Shown here one piece after another: positions 16,277 through 26,028 of a DNA stretch of 64,000 bases. Source of the stretch: Mycobacterium sp. ELW1 (lineage in GTDB: Bacteria > Actinomycetota > Actinomycetes > Mycobacteriales > Mycobacteriaceae); assembly GCF_008329905.1 (NCBI RefSeq), contig NZ_CP032155.1:558001-622000 (forward strand), written 5' to 3'. A program made the translations under genes and the position numbers. The number at the start of each line of letters is the position of its first letter. Position 1 is the first letter of the stretch. Below the pieces are notes generated by a model, which was given only the letters and a program-made list of their open reading frames with translations, searched no databases and was not told where the DNA came from.

Positions 16277-18010
16277 ATGACCGACACCGGCCGCCTGTTG
16301 TTCAACCCGAACACCTACGACCCGCAACAATTCGATGCCGAGACGCGGCGCCAGCTCACCGCGTTGATCGGGTGGTTCGAGGAGCGCGGCAAGGCGCGCC
16401 TGCTCCAAGACGACCACGACGCGGTATGGGTGTCGGACTTTCTGGACTTCGTCGCCCACGAGCGGATCTTCGCCACGTTCCTGACCCCGTCGGAATTCGG
16501 CATCGGGGACGACAACAAGCGTTGGGACACCTCCCGCAACGCCGCACTCAGCGAGATCCTCGGTTTCTACGGCCTGGCGTACTGGTACGCCGAGCAGGTC
16601 ACCATCCTCGGATTGGGCCCAATCTGGCAGAGCGACAACATCAAAGCGAAGGAACGGGCCGCCGCACAGCTCGATGCCGGCGGGGTGATGGCGTTCGCGT
16701 TGTCCGAACGTGAGCACGGTGCCGACATCTACGACACCGACATGATCCTCACGCCGGCCGACGACGAAGGCCTGGCCTTCCGGGCCAGCGGCGAGAAGTA
16801 CTACATCGGCAACGGCAACGTGGCGGGCATGGTGTCGGTGTTCTCCCGCCGCTCCGACGTCGAAGGTCCGGACGGCTACGTGTGGTTCGTCGCGGACAGC
16901 GCGCACCCGGCCTACGAACTGATCGGCAACGTCGTGCGCGGGCAGATGTACGTCAGCACATTCGCGCTGCACGACTATCCGGTGCGTGAGGAAGACATCT
17001 TGTGCGTTGGGCCCGAAGCATTTTCGGTGGCTCTCAATACCGTCAACGTCGGAAAGTTCAATCTGTGCACAGCATCGATCGGGATGTGTGAGCACGCGTT
17101 CTACGAGGCGATCACCCACGCCAACAATCGAATCCTGTACGGCAACCCGGTCACCGACTTCCCGCACGTGCAGGCCGGGCTGGTCGAGGCATATGCCCGC
17201 TTGGCCGCGATGAAGCTGTTCAGCGACCGCGCAATCGATTACTTCCGCAGTGCCAGTCTCGAGGACCGTCGCTATCTTCTGTTCAACCCGGCGACAAAGG
17301 CGAAGGTGACATCCGAGGGCGAGAAGGTGGTGGTCCAGCTGTGGGACATCATGGCCGCCAAGGGTTTCGAACGTGACACCTACTTCACCCAGGTCACCCG
17401 CCTCATCGGCGCACTGCCGCGGCTGGAGGGTACGGTCCACGTCAACGTCGCCCAGATCCTCAAATTCATGCCCAACTATCTGCTCAACCCGGCGGACTAT
17501 CCCGAGATCGGCACCCGCGACGACGCGTGCGACGACACGTTCTTCTGGGCGCAGGGCCCGGCGCGCGGCGCCTCCAAGGTGCAGTTCGCCGACTGGGTGC
17601 CGGTGTTCGAAAGTGCCTCCGCCATACCGAACGTCGCCCGGTTCCTCGAGCAGGCGCGGGCGCTGCAGCAGTTGCTGCTCACCGCCGCCCCCGACGCCGA
17701 ACAACAGAAGGACCTCGACTTCATGCTGGTCATCGGTCACCTGTTCACCCTGGTGGTGTACGGGCAGCTGATTCTGGAGCAGGCACGGCTGCGCGGAATC
17801 GACCCGGATCTGGTGGACCAGATTTTCGACGTGCAGGTGCGGGACTTCTCGGCCTACGCGGTCGCGCTCCACGGCAAGGCGAGTTCGACTCCGGCGCAAC
17901 AGGAGTGGGCGCTCGGCGCGGTGCGCAAACCCGTTACCGACACTGATCGCTTCAACCGGGTATGGGGACAGGTCAAAGCGTACGACGGTGCATATGCGAT
18001 GCGTCCGTAG
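16277..18010 (+). CDS. Acyl-CoA dehydrogenase family protein
   Basis: 577 residues from ATG at 16277 (GAAAGGG about 7 nt upstream). The middle domain shows MAFALSEREHGADI and GEKYYIGNGNVAG, the FAD/substrate-binding signature of acyl-CoA dehydrogenases. The C-terminal helical domain includes HANNRILYGNPVTDFPHVQ. It is longer than the ~390-residue short-chain family, resembling the ~580-residue mycobacterial FadE-like branch. It probably oxidises an acyl-CoA in lipid or sterol metabolism; substrate unknown. Convergent with the SDR at 18025. Confidence 0.85.
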   Translation: MTDTGRLLFNPNTYDPQQFDAETRRQLTALIGWFEERGKARLLQDDHDAVWVSDFLDFVAHERIFATFLTPSEFGIGDDNKRWDTSRNAALSEILGFYGLAYWYAEQVTILGLGPIWQSDNIKAKERAAAQLDAGGVMAFALSEREHGADIYDTDMILTPADDEGLAFRASGEKYYIGNGNVAGMVSVFSRRSDVEGPDGYVWFVADSAHPAYELIGNVVRGQMYVSTFALHDYPVREEDILCVGPEAFSVALNTVNVGKFNLCTASIGMCEHAFYEAITHANNRILYGNPVTDFPHVQAGLVEAYARLAAMKLFSDRAIDYFRSASLEDRRYLLFNPATKAKVTSEGEKVVVQLWDIMAAKGFERDTYFTQVTRLIGALPRLEGTVHVNVAQILKFMPNYLLNPADYPEIGTRDDACDDTFFWAQGPARGASKVQFADWVPVFESASAIPNVARFLEQARALQQLLLTAAPDAEQQKDLDFMLVIGHLFTLVVYGQLILEQARLRGIDPDLVDQIFDVQVRDFSAYAVALHGKASSTPAQQEWALGAVRKPVTDTDRFNRVWGQVKAYDGAYAMRP

Positions 18011-18024
18011 GATCTGGCCGCGTC

Positions 18025-18879
18025 TCAGGTGAAGCGCGTGAACTGCTTGAACTTTCGCAAGTACGGCACCAGCCGTCGGGCCGGAACCGGGCCCGGCCAG
18101 TCATCGGAACGGAAATAGGCGTCGGACCCGCCGTCAACGAAAACGACACTGCCGCAGAGGAAATCCGCGGAATCGGACAGCATGAAGACGACCCAGTCGG
18201 CCAGATGCCCGGCGTCGCCGAAACCGCCGATCGGTACCGGGAACGAATTGATGGCCTTGGCCTCAGCCGGGGTGGACAGCTGCTTCTCCAGCAGTGGCGT
18301 CAGGATGGCGCCCGGAGCGAGGGCATTGAGGCGGATTCCGGCGCCGGCCCAGTCGCGGGTCACCGCGTTACGGCGTACCCAGCGGCTCAGCGCCACCTTG
18401 GACGCGCCGTATGCCATCGACGACGCGGCGCGACCGAAGATGCGCAGGGCCCGAGCGGCCTTGTCGCCGTCACCCGCGAGCAACGCCCGGATGGCGCGGG
18501 CTGGTATCGCCGGCATGGTGGTCGTCGAATTGCTGGAGAACGCGACGACTTTGGTGCGTTCACCGGCGGCCAGCGCGGGACGCCACGCCTGCAGCAATTC
18601 GACGACGCCGAAGTAGTTGACCTCCAGGATGCGGCGCGGTTGGTCACGGCCCGGGGTCGGTCCGACCCCGGCCGCCAGCACTGCACCGTCGAGGCGTCCA
18701 CCGCAGGCGTCCAGGACGGCGTCAGCGGCCGCGCGGCGACCGGACGGCGTCGAGAGGTCGGCCACCACGTCGGCGAGTTGAACGTCGACCCCGATCACGG
18801 TGTGCCCGTTGGTCCGCAGCCGCTCAGCGACTGCCCGACCCATGCCCGATGCGGAGCCGGTGACGACGTAGGTGCTCAT
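18025..18879 (-). CDS. SDR family oxidoreductase
   Basis: 284 residues. Cofactor motif TGSASGMG (7-14), structural AAGVG in place of NNAG, catalytic Ser region FSSNS and YGASK with the usual Tyr-x3-Lys spacing. The C terminus LCGSVVFVDGGSDA is typical of classical SDRs of the 3-alpha-hydroxysteroid dehydrogenase group. Probable NAD(P)-dependent alcohol/ketone oxidoreductase. Convergent with the acyl-CoA dehydrogenase, 14 bp apart. Confidence 0.87.
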   Translation of the reverse strand: MSTYVVTGSASGMGRAVAERLRTNGHTVIGVDVQLADVVADLSTPSGRRAAADAVLDACGGRLDGAVLAAGVGPTPGRDQPRRILEVNYFGVVELLQAWRPALAAGERTKVVAFSSNSTTTMPAIPARAIRALLAGDGDKAARALRIFGRAASSMAYGASKVALSRWVRRNAVTRDWAGAGIRLNALAPGAILTPLLEKQLSTPAEAKAINSFPVPIGGFGDAGHLADWVVFMLSDSADFLCGSVVFVDGGSDAYFRSDDWPGPVPARRLVPYLRKFKQFTRFT

Positions 18880-18911
18880 CGGAGTGAGTATGGCCTACCG
18901 GTGTCGCGCGG

Positions 18912-20564
18912 TCAGGCCACCAACACCGAGGGCGCGTTCTGTGTCGCACCGGCCGGCGGATCCTGCGGGTAACCCTTCGCGAAGATGTCCACCCCGGTCA
19001 TCCAGGCCACCAGTTCGGCGAGCGCGCTGGTGGCTGCGATCGACACATTCCCGAGGACCTGAACCACCACCTGTGACACCGCGGCGAGCTGGCTGATCAG
19101 GAAGACGTTCTGGTCGACGATGCCCTGCAGCGTGGCATTCAGACTGGTGATGCCGCCGTCCAGGAAGTACGGGATGCTCGCGAAGATCGTCCGCACGCTC
19201 AGCGCGACGTTGGTTTGGATGTCCGGCCAGCCGTTGCGCGCGATCGCGTCGTTGAGCGCCTGCTGCAGATCGTTCGGGGTGACCGAGCTGGAACCCAGCG
19301 TCGTCAGCGAGACCCCGTTGGATCCCGGCGGCGGGGGAGCACCGAACAGGTCCAGGACGGTGGGCGTGACGTCGACGATCGAGTACGCCAGGTTCATCTG
19401 CCCCGCGGTGAAGCCGGCGCCGTTGGCGATCACCCACGTCGAGGTCTCGTCGGGGGACTGGAATCCGTGACCGAAGCCCAGTTGCGGCTGATGGCCGTGA
19501 TCGGTGACGACGATGACGGTCCAGTTCTCGCCGGAGGTGTTGACCGCTTCCATGATCGCGCCGAGGTTCTCATCGGTGCGATGGATGGCATCAGCGTATT
19601 GCTGTGAGCCACCGCCGAATTGGTGCCCGGCCTCGTCGACCTGCACCAGGTAGGAGAACAGGAAGTTCGGGGGCTCACCACTCTGGATCGCCGCGACGGT
19701 CTGAGCGGTCACCTCGGCGTCGGTCAGCGACCAGTTGGAATCACCGGGGACCTGCGGGACCAGCACCGGCGTGTCGACGGGGTAGAGGCCCGCCCCGGCG
19801 ATGTCGGTGATGACGTTCCAGTCCGCGATCGCCATGGTCTTGATATCGGAGTTGTAGGCCTCGAGCTGATTGAACACCGTCGGCCACTTCATATACGTGT
19901 CGGCGGTGAAGATGTTGTTGATGACGCCGGTCTGGTTGTCCCACGCCCCGGTCAGGATCGCGGTCCACGACGGGTTGGAGATCGTGGTGTGGCCGACGAT
20001 CGACGCGATGCCGGTGGTGCTGGCGTTCATCAGGCTGACGAAGTTCACGTTCAGGTCGGGTTGGGCGAGGATCCGCCGCATGTTCGTGCCGTCGACGCCG
20101 ATCACCAGCACGTGGGTGTTGGTCGGGTCGGCGAGGTTGTTGGTGACGACCACGGCCGACGCGCTGATGTTGCGGTCCCGGTAGGAGTAGGCGGTGCTCT
20201 TGGCGCCGGCGGGCGGAGCAGGCAACGGCGGTAGCGGCAGCGCCGGGAGCTTCGGAAGTGCGAGCGCCGCCGCGACTTTCAGTGGCGCGATGGCTGCGGT
20301 GGTCCGCTTCGTCGTGGGGGCAGCGACCGATGCGCTCGGTGCCGGTGTCCGCTTCGGACCGGTGACCGCGCTGCCGGCCTTCGTCGCCGGCTTGCGTGAA
20401 CGGGCCGTCGACGCCGACGACGACGCCGAGGTGCCGCGCGATGCGCTGTGCGAATCGGGTGACCCGGTATCGGCGGACGCCACCGCGGTCGCCACCGCTG
20501 AGCCGGCTCCGGCGACCACGCCGGCCACCGCAACTCCCAGACACACCTGCTTGATCGTTGTCAT
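18912..20564 (-). CDS. Secreted alkaline phosphatase-superfamily phosphodiesterase
   Basis: 550 residues from ATG at 20564. Signal peptide MTTIKQVCLGVAVAGVVAGAG...ASADTG, then a ~100-residue Ser/Thr/Ala/Pro-rich linker. The catalytic domain has VLVIGVDGTNMRRI, NPSWTAILTG (nucleophile Thr in the nucleotide pyrophosphatase/phosphodiesterase motif), QVDEAGHQFG and VTDHGHQP, the metal-binding Asp/His set of this superfamily. A C-terminal ~120-residue hydrophobic-helical extension follows (VFLISQLAAVSQVVVQV). Predicted to act outside the membrane on phosphodiesters or phosphate esters. Confidence 0.85.
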   Translation of the reverse strand: MTTIKQVCLGVAVAGVVAGAGSAVATAVASADTGSPDSHSASRGTSASSSASTARSRKPATKAGSAVTGPKRTPAPSASVAAPTTKRTTAAIAPLKVAAALALPKLPALPLPPLPAPPAGAKSTAYSYRDRNISASAVVVTNNLADPTNTHVLVIGVDGTNMRRILAQPDLNVNFVSLMNASTTGIASIVGHTTISNPSWTAILTGAWDNQTGVINNIFTADTYMKWPTVFNQLEAYNSDIKTMAIADWNVITDIAGAGLYPVDTPVLVPQVPGDSNWSLTDAEVTAQTVAAIQSGEPPNFLFSYLVQVDEAGHQFGGGSQQYADAIHRTDENLGAIMEAVNTSGENWTVIVVTDHGHQPQLGFGHGFQSPDETSTWVIANGAGFTAGQMNLAYSIVDVTPTVLDLFGAPPPPGSNGVSLTTLGSSSVTPNDLQQALNDAIARNGWPDIQTNVALSVRTIFASIPYFLDGGITSLNATLQGIVDQNVFLISQLAAVSQVVVQVLGNVSIAATSALAELVAWMTGVDIFAKGYPQDPPAGATQNAPSVLVA

Positions 20565-20660
20565 ACCTGAAGTCCCCGATCCGTCGCCTACAGTTATTGC
20601 ACAGCTGTCGCACAGACTAGATCTGCGGCGCATCCCCGCATGGCGTTTCGGCGACGCCGT

Positions 20661-20666
20661 TACGAT
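20661..20666 (+). promoter_or_regulatory. -10 hexamer TACGAT, leaderless start at 20674
   Basis: TACGAT ends 7 nt before GTG 20674 and there is no Shine-Dalgarno sequence, so the transcript of the LLM oxidoreductase gene probably begins at its start codon. Confidence 0.6.
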
Positions 20667-20673
20667 CTGTCCG

Positions 20674-21717
20674 GTGGACGTCGACGTCATGACCACCGCG
20701 CTGCCTTTGCACGAAATCGGCAGCCTCGCGCAGCGCACCCAGGCCGCCGGGTTCTCCGGCATGCTCTTCACCGAGACCGGCCGCACCCCGTACCTCAACG
20801 CCGCGGTGGCGTCGCAGGCCGCGCCTGGCCTCGAGTTCTCCACCGGTGTGGCGGTGGCGTTCCCGCGCAGCCCGTTCATCACGGCAGCGACCGCGTGGGA
20901 ACTGCAGGAGGGCACCGGCGGACGCTTCCGGCTGGGACTGGGCACCCAGGTGCGCACCCACGTCGTGCGGCGGTACGGCACACAGTTCGAACGTCCGGGT
21001 CCGCGACTGCGCGACTATGTGCTGGCCGTCAAGGCCTGCTTCGCCGCCTTCCGCACCGGCACCCTCGACCATCACGGCGAGTTCTACGACCTGGACTTCA
21101 TCACCCCGCAGTGGAGCGCCGGACCCATCGACGAGCCGGACCCCAAGGTCGACATCGCGGCGGTGAACCCCTGGATGCTTCGGATGGCCGGCGAGGTGGC
21201 CGACGGTGTGCACGTCCATCCGATCGGAGAACCCGGTTACATCGCCCGCCATGTGGTGCCCAAAGTCGCTGAGGGCGCGGTGAAATCGGGGCGCTCGGCG
21301 TCCGATATCGCGCTGATCGTGCCGGTGATGACCATCGTCGGTGACACCGACGAGGAACGCGCGGCCGAGCGGGAGCGGGTGCGGTTCTCCATGAGCTTCT
21401 ACGGCAGCACCCCCAACTATGCGTTCATCTGGGACGAGGCCGGTTTCGAGGGCACCACCGCCCGCATCCGCGAGAAGCAGAAGGCCGGCGATATCAACGG
21501 GATGGCGGCGCAGATCACCGACGACCACATCGCCACGTTCGCCACCGAGTCCACCTGGGACGGGCTGGCCGGCGCGCTGACCGAGAGATACGGCGACACC
21601 GCGACCCGCATCGTGCTCTACAACGCGCTCGGCGACGGCGAGCGATTCGAGCGTTACGGCGAGGTGGCACGACAACTCTCGCAAAGCACCGCGCGCCCAG
21701 GGCCTGCGGCGCGGTAA
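20674..21717 (+). CDS. LLM-class F420-dependent oxidoreductase
   Basis: 347 residues from GTG at 20674, set by the -10 hexamer immediately upstream; ATG 20689 is an alternative. Family motifs: TQAAGFSGMLFTETGRTPYL, STGVAVAFPRSPFITA, TGGRFRLGLGTQVRTHV and PKVDIAAVNPWMLRMAGEVADGV. It probably binds deazaflavin F420. It differs strongly in sequence from the LLM protein at 14628 and belongs to another subgroup. Followed by a membrane protein and an MFS transporter, possibly one transcription unit. Confidence 0.86.
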   Translation: MDVDVMTTALPLHEIGSLAQRTQAAGFSGMLFTETGRTPYLNAAVASQAAPGLEFSTGVAVAFPRSPFITAATAWELQEGTGGRFRLGLGTQVRTHVVRRYGTQFERPGPRLRDYVLAVKACFAAFRTGTLDHHGEFYDLDFITPQWSAGPIDEPDPKVDIAAVNPWMLRMAGEVADGVHVHPIGEPGYIARHVVPKVAEGAVKSGRSASDIALIVPVMTIVGDTDEERAAERERVRFSMSFYGSTPNYAFIWDEAGFEGTTARIREKQKAGDINGMAAQITDDHIATFATESTWDGLAGALTERYGDTATRIVLYNALGDGERFERYGEVARQLSQSTARPGPAAR

Positions 21718-21746
21718 CCTGCCGCCATGCCAGCGCGGATGAGCCC

Positions 21747-22499
21747 GTGAGCACACACCTCGCCGTGATCGCGACGCTCGCGGTCGCGTTGTTGTTCAGT
21801 CCGGAGACGCTGGTCCTCGGGCTGGTGGTTGCCAGCGACAAGGTGGTGCCGCGGCAGGCCACCCTCGCATTCTCCGCGGGCGCGATCACCGGTATCGCCT
21901 TCTCCACCGGCATCGGGGTCGGCATCGCCGCCCTGACCGGCGCTCCGAACACCGCGTCCGCCGAGCATGCCTCGTGGCCAGGCTTCATCGTGCGGATCCT
22001 GATCGCCGCGGCACTGCTGGCGATCGGCATCCGCCGCGCGATCGGCGCGGTGCGGCACAAACCGATCACCGATGTGTCCAAGCCGCAGCATCAGCCGGGC
22101 CGGTTGCGTGCCCGGCTCACCGAACGCTTTCCCGGACTGAATCCGAAGGCTGATCTGCCTGCCCGCCAACGCATCACCCGTGCGGCGATGGCCGGCTTCA
22201 CCGTCTGCGGACTGCATCCCAAGGTGTTCCCGATCGCGATCGCCGCCGGTCATCAGATCCTGGAGATCGGCAATCGCCCGGAACGCGCACTCGGGGCCGT
22301 CGTCTTCGCGGTGATCGCACTCATCCCCGCGCTGGCGCCGACCGTCGTCGAGCTGGTAAGGCCGGGGGCCGCCGACCGGATCAAGGAAAGCTACGAACGG
22401 ATCATGAAGGTGCACGGTCGGTGGATCGTCGCCGTGCTGCTGCTCGCCGCGGCCGCATTCGTCGGCTACAACGCATTCGATCACCTGCCGAAGCACTGA
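21747..22499 (+). CDS. SfLAP/GAP-family six-helix membrane protein
   Basis: 250 residues from GTG at 21747. Hydrophobic helices at both ends and in the middle, with the family-like VALLFSPETLVLGLVVASDKVVPRQATL and GLHPKVFPIAIAAG segments. A soluble loop of ~50 residues lies at the centre. The family includes the mycobacterial sulfolipid-1-addressing protein Sap and the glycopeptidolipid addressing protein Gap, which help export surface glycolipids. It is 4 nt upstream of an MFS transporter. The lipid substrate is unknown. Another family member is at 41497. Confidence 0.8.
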   Translation: MSTHLAVIATLAVALLFSPETLVLGLVVASDKVVPRQATLAFSAGAITGIAFSTGIGVGIAALTGAPNTASAEHASWPGFIVRILIAAALLAIGIRRAIGAVRHKPITDVSKPQHQPGRLRARLTERFPGLNPKADLPARQRITRAAMAGFTVCGLHPKVFPIAIAAGHQILEIGNRPERALGAVVFAVIALIPALAPTVVELVRPGAADRIKESYERIMKVHGRWIVAVLLLAAAAFVGYNAFDHLPKH

Positions 22500-22503
22500 C
22501 GGC

Positions 22504-23724
22504 GTGAATCCCGTTACGGCGGAGGACAACCCGATCCGCTTGGGCGGCCTGCTCAGCGGTGTGCTGCTGACCCAGGTTGCCAATAGTGCGGTCCATCTGG
22601 CGCAGCCACTGTTGGTTGCCGACCTGTCCGGGTCGTTGGGCACCGCCGCGTTCTTCTCCGCGTTCGGCACCGCCCTGCACATGGTGGGCACCTACCTCGG
22701 CGGCTGGCCGACCGAGCGGTTCGGCGCCCGCCGCGTGCTGGCGGTGTCGACGCTATTGCGCGGCGTCGTGCTGGCCGGCGTCCCGGCGGCGATGGCCCTC
22801 GGTCTGTTGAGCCTGACGTGGGCCGTCGTCTGCTACAGCGCGGAGGCGCTGATTCGCGGGTACGTCGACACGTCGGTGCACACCATTCCCCTCGAGCTGG
22901 CCGGGCACCAGCCTCGGCTCCTGGACAAGATCAACTCGCGCTACGAACTGGCCTTCGAACTGGGGGCGGTCGTCGGCCCGCTCATGCTCAGCGGGTTGAT
23001 GATCTGGTCAGCGGAAATCGTGTCGCACATCGTGATTCCAGTGGGTTTCGCGCTGTCGGCGGCATGCTATCTGCTGATTCCCGAACGTCCGGCCATCCCG
23101 ATCGACGACCGCAACCACACCCACGGTGGGGCATGGGCAGGCGTGCGGTACATCCTCCGACACCGGTCCCTGCTCATGGTGGTCGTCGGACTGATGTTGT
23201 TCCACCTCTACGAGTTACGCAAAGACCTGAGCGCGTTCTTCGCCAAAGGCCTTCTGCACCAACCGCATATGGCCGGTCACATCGGATCGGCGTTCGCCCT
23301 CGGCGGGGTGGCGGGTGCACTGCTGTACACGGTCACCCAGCGCCGCGGCTCTGGACGTGGCTGGATGCTCGCGGGTGTGGGCGGGACGTTGTTGCTCGCG
23401 GTGGGCTGGATGCCGGTGAACCTGTGGGTCATGGTGGTGGCGGTCTTCATCTTCGGCGTCACCAACGTCTGCGCCCGGTTGGTCCTGACCCGCTGGCGGC
23501 AGGAGCTGACCCCGCTGGAACATGCGGGCGGTGTCACTGCCGCAACGGAATTCGGCCGGACAGCAGCCTCGGTCGGAGTGGACAGTCTGGTCGGTGGTGC
23601 GTTCAGCTCGGGCGGGAGCGCCTACGAATCCTTCGGCATCGTGGGCGGCGTGCTCGGGGTGTTCGCCGTCGCGCAGGTCGCGGTTGCCCGGTACTTCGTC
23701 CGGCGAGGAAGCCCGAACCTCTAG
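22504..23724 (+). CDS. MFS transporter
   Basis: 406 residues from GTG at 22504, 4 nt after the preceding stop, so translation is probably coupled. About twelve hydrophobic helices. The loop 2-3 signature GGWPTERFGARRVL matches the MFS motif GxxxDRxGRR. A mid-protein cytoplasmic loop contains ERPAIPIDDRNHTHGG. Likely a drug or metabolite exporter; no specific substrate. Its stop overlaps the convergent stop at 23721. Confidence 0.86.
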   Translation: MNPVTAEDNPIRLGGLLSGVLLTQVANSAVHLAQPLLVADLSGSLGTAAFFSAFGTALHMVGTYLGGWPTERFGARRVLAVSTLLRGVVLAGVPAAMALGLLSLTWAVVCYSAEALIRGYVDTSVHTIPLELAGHQPRLLDKINSRYELAFELGAVVGPLMLSGLMIWSAEIVSHIVIPVGFALSAACYLLIPERPAIPIDDRNHTHGGAWAGVRYILRHRSLLMVVVGLMLFHLYELRKDLSAFFAKGLLHQPHMAGHIGSAFALGGVAGALLYTVTQRRGSGRGWMLAGVGGTLLLAVGWMPVNLWVMVVAVFIFGVTNVCARLVLTRWRQELTPLEHAGGVTAATEFGRTAASVGVDSLVGGAFSSGGSAYESFGIVGGVLGVFAVAQVAVARYFVRRGSPNL

Positions 23725-25834
23725 GCCGCGTTGATCGTGATGGTCGTTGGGTCGACGGTCGGCAGCGACAGTTCCACATTCGACACGGTTACCGAGCCCA
23801 GCGCCCCGACCGCGCGGTAGGAGGCCGAGGACCCGAACACCTGCAGGGTGACCTTCTGGCCGGGTTTGAGTGTCTGGGCCACCATCTCGAGGTCGACGTC
23901 GGCGACGCGCTCGGTGCCGTCCAGCGTCACCTTGATCGGGGTCACCTGATTGCCCAGCACCTGACCGGTGGAGTTGTCGACGAGCTGGGCGTAGAGGTGA
24001 TCCCCTGAGCCGGTCCCCGAATAGGTGAAGCTCAGATGCGGTGCGCCGACGACGTAGGTGGTCGAGGTGACGGCCGGCGTTGTGTAGTTCAGCGCGTCGA
24101 TGGCACGTGACGATCCGATCGGCACCACCCCGAACAACCCACCTGCTCCCAGGAACGGCACCAGCGGCAGCGTCCGGGTCTTGGTGCTGGACAACAGCAC
24201 CGGGTCGCTGGGCGTCAGATCGTAGGAGGCCGACGAAAGGTGTTGGCCCCGTTGGTCAACCCATTCGAACTGCGGGCCGGTTTGCACCGTCGCGTCTTGC
24301 TTGACGTAGTGATCGAGCCACTCGAGGGTGCGCTGTTGGACCAGCACGCCGCCGGTGTTGAACAGGTCGTTGGTGCACAGGCCGTGGCCGCCGCAGAACC
24401 AGATCACCTTGGTGTCGACGTTGTTGCCGATCAGCGCCAATGCGTTGGCGTTGGCCTCCTGCAAGGTGAACAGGGTGTCGACGGTGCCCTCGATCAACAG
24501 TGTGGGGGCGGTGATCTGGCTGAGAAGATCGGTCGGGAGCCCGGGGCCGCGTTCCTCCAGCAGCGCCACGTCTGCCGGCGTCAAATGTCCGGTCAGGTCG
24601 CCATAGATGGTGGCGGGAATGATCTTCGGATTGGTGCGGGCCAGCGTGAGGACCAGCACGGTCGACAGCAGCGTTCCCCAGCCGCTCTTGAACGACTCAG
24701 CCTTGTAGAGCGAGCTGGTCAGGCTGTTCCAGGCGATGGTCGGCACGATCGCGTCGACCCGGTGATCGGTTGCCGCCGTGACCAATTGGATGCCACCGCC
24801 GTAGGACGCACCGACCATGCCCATCCGGGGATCGAGGTCGGACGGTTGGCCGTCGAGCTTGACCTCCGGTTGGGTGGCGACCCAGCTGATGATCGCCGAC
24901 ACGTCGCGGGCCTCGTAGTCCGGCGAGTCGATCTGCAGCTGGCCACCCGAACTGTATTCACCGCGGGGTCCCACGTCACGACGTTGTACCCGGCCTTGCG
25001 CAGGGCGAGGATGCTCGGCATTCCCAGGGCATTGGTGAGAACGCCGTCGATGACGCTGCCGTCGATGCTGGTCTGGCCGGGCATGCCAAGCCCGGGCCCG
25101 TAGAAGATCGTCGGCGCCTGGGTGCCTTCCTGCAATCCGGACGCCGGCATGAAGTGGACGTAGATCTGGGTGCCGTCGAACGAGACCACCTTGACGTCGC
25201 GAGGTTGTGCGGCGTTGGGCGACGCGCCCGGATGCACCGGATAGCCGAACAGCGGATGCAGCACATCGCCGAAGACCGGGATCTGGTGGATGAACGCCAC
25301 GATCGGGGTGAACACGACCGGACCCAGGACCGGGATGTGTTGCAGGAACGCCAGCGGCGCGGTCTGCGGGATGGCCACCACCCCGGTGGGGATGGCGGGC
25401 ACAGCTGCGGTGGGCACCGCAGTGGTCGCCGCGGCCACGGTGCGTTGGGTCTGGGCGGTGGCCTGCGCCTCGCGACGAGATGCGGCGGCCAGCACCAACG
25501 TCACCGGGGAATCGATCGGTGCCGTCGGATCGTCGGTGACGGTGCGGGTCGCGGTCGCGGTGGCGGTCGCCCGCGGCGTGATCACCGACCGAACGGTCGC
25601 CCGCGAAGTGGTCTTGGTTGCGGCCGTGCCGGAATCGGCGCTGACCGTCCTCGCGCTCTTCGCCACCCCGCTGTGTTGCGCCCCCGCCCGCGGTCCAGCG
25701 GTGCTGGCCGACGACGAATCCGCGGAACCGGCCGGCGCGGCAGTGGCCTGTCCGGCCCCGGTGGCGATCGCGACGCCGATCCCCAGCGCTACCGCAAGCC
25801 CACCGATACGACCGACAAACGCCCCTGCACCCAT
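23721..25834 (-). pseudogene. Secreted alpha/beta hydrolase, interrupted by a single-base frameshift
   Basis: The N-terminal part starts at ATG 25834: signal-like MGAGAFVGRIGGLAVALGIGVAIATG, a ~100-residue Thr/Ala-rich linker, then FGYPVHPGASPN...YNVVTWDP near 24970. The C-terminal part continues in another frame (PRGEYSSGGQLQID... GASYGGGIQ nucleophile elbow, EGTVDTLF, CGGHGLC) to the stop at 23721. One extra C in the four-C run (minus strand; GGGG at 24965-24968) restores a continuous ~704-residue protein with WDPRGEYSSGG at the join. The family is X-Pro dipeptidyl-peptidase/CocE-like. Either a real pseudogene or a homopolymer error; both halves are otherwise well preserved, which favours error or a very recent mutation. 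Confidence 0.85.
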
Positions 25835-26028
25835 TCGTCTATAAGTAGCTTGGCGTGACGGATGTGTCTTGCGGTTCGCCCAACCTGTGACAAGTCTGAC
25901 GATCTCGTCAAAAAATTCGGCATCCGTCGATGCCGAGAGGGTGGGGCGAGCGCTGGCCGTTGGGGCCGCGATGACGCAAGTGACGTGAGTTGGGAAAGCT
26001 GAATCATGGATTGCGAAGGGAGCCAGCA

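Noticed and set aside
24955..24980. Programmed ribosomal frameshift in the secreted hydrolase
   Set aside because: No slippery heptamer or downstream structure was evident, and the same run-length defect recurs at 39722, which fits sequence error better.
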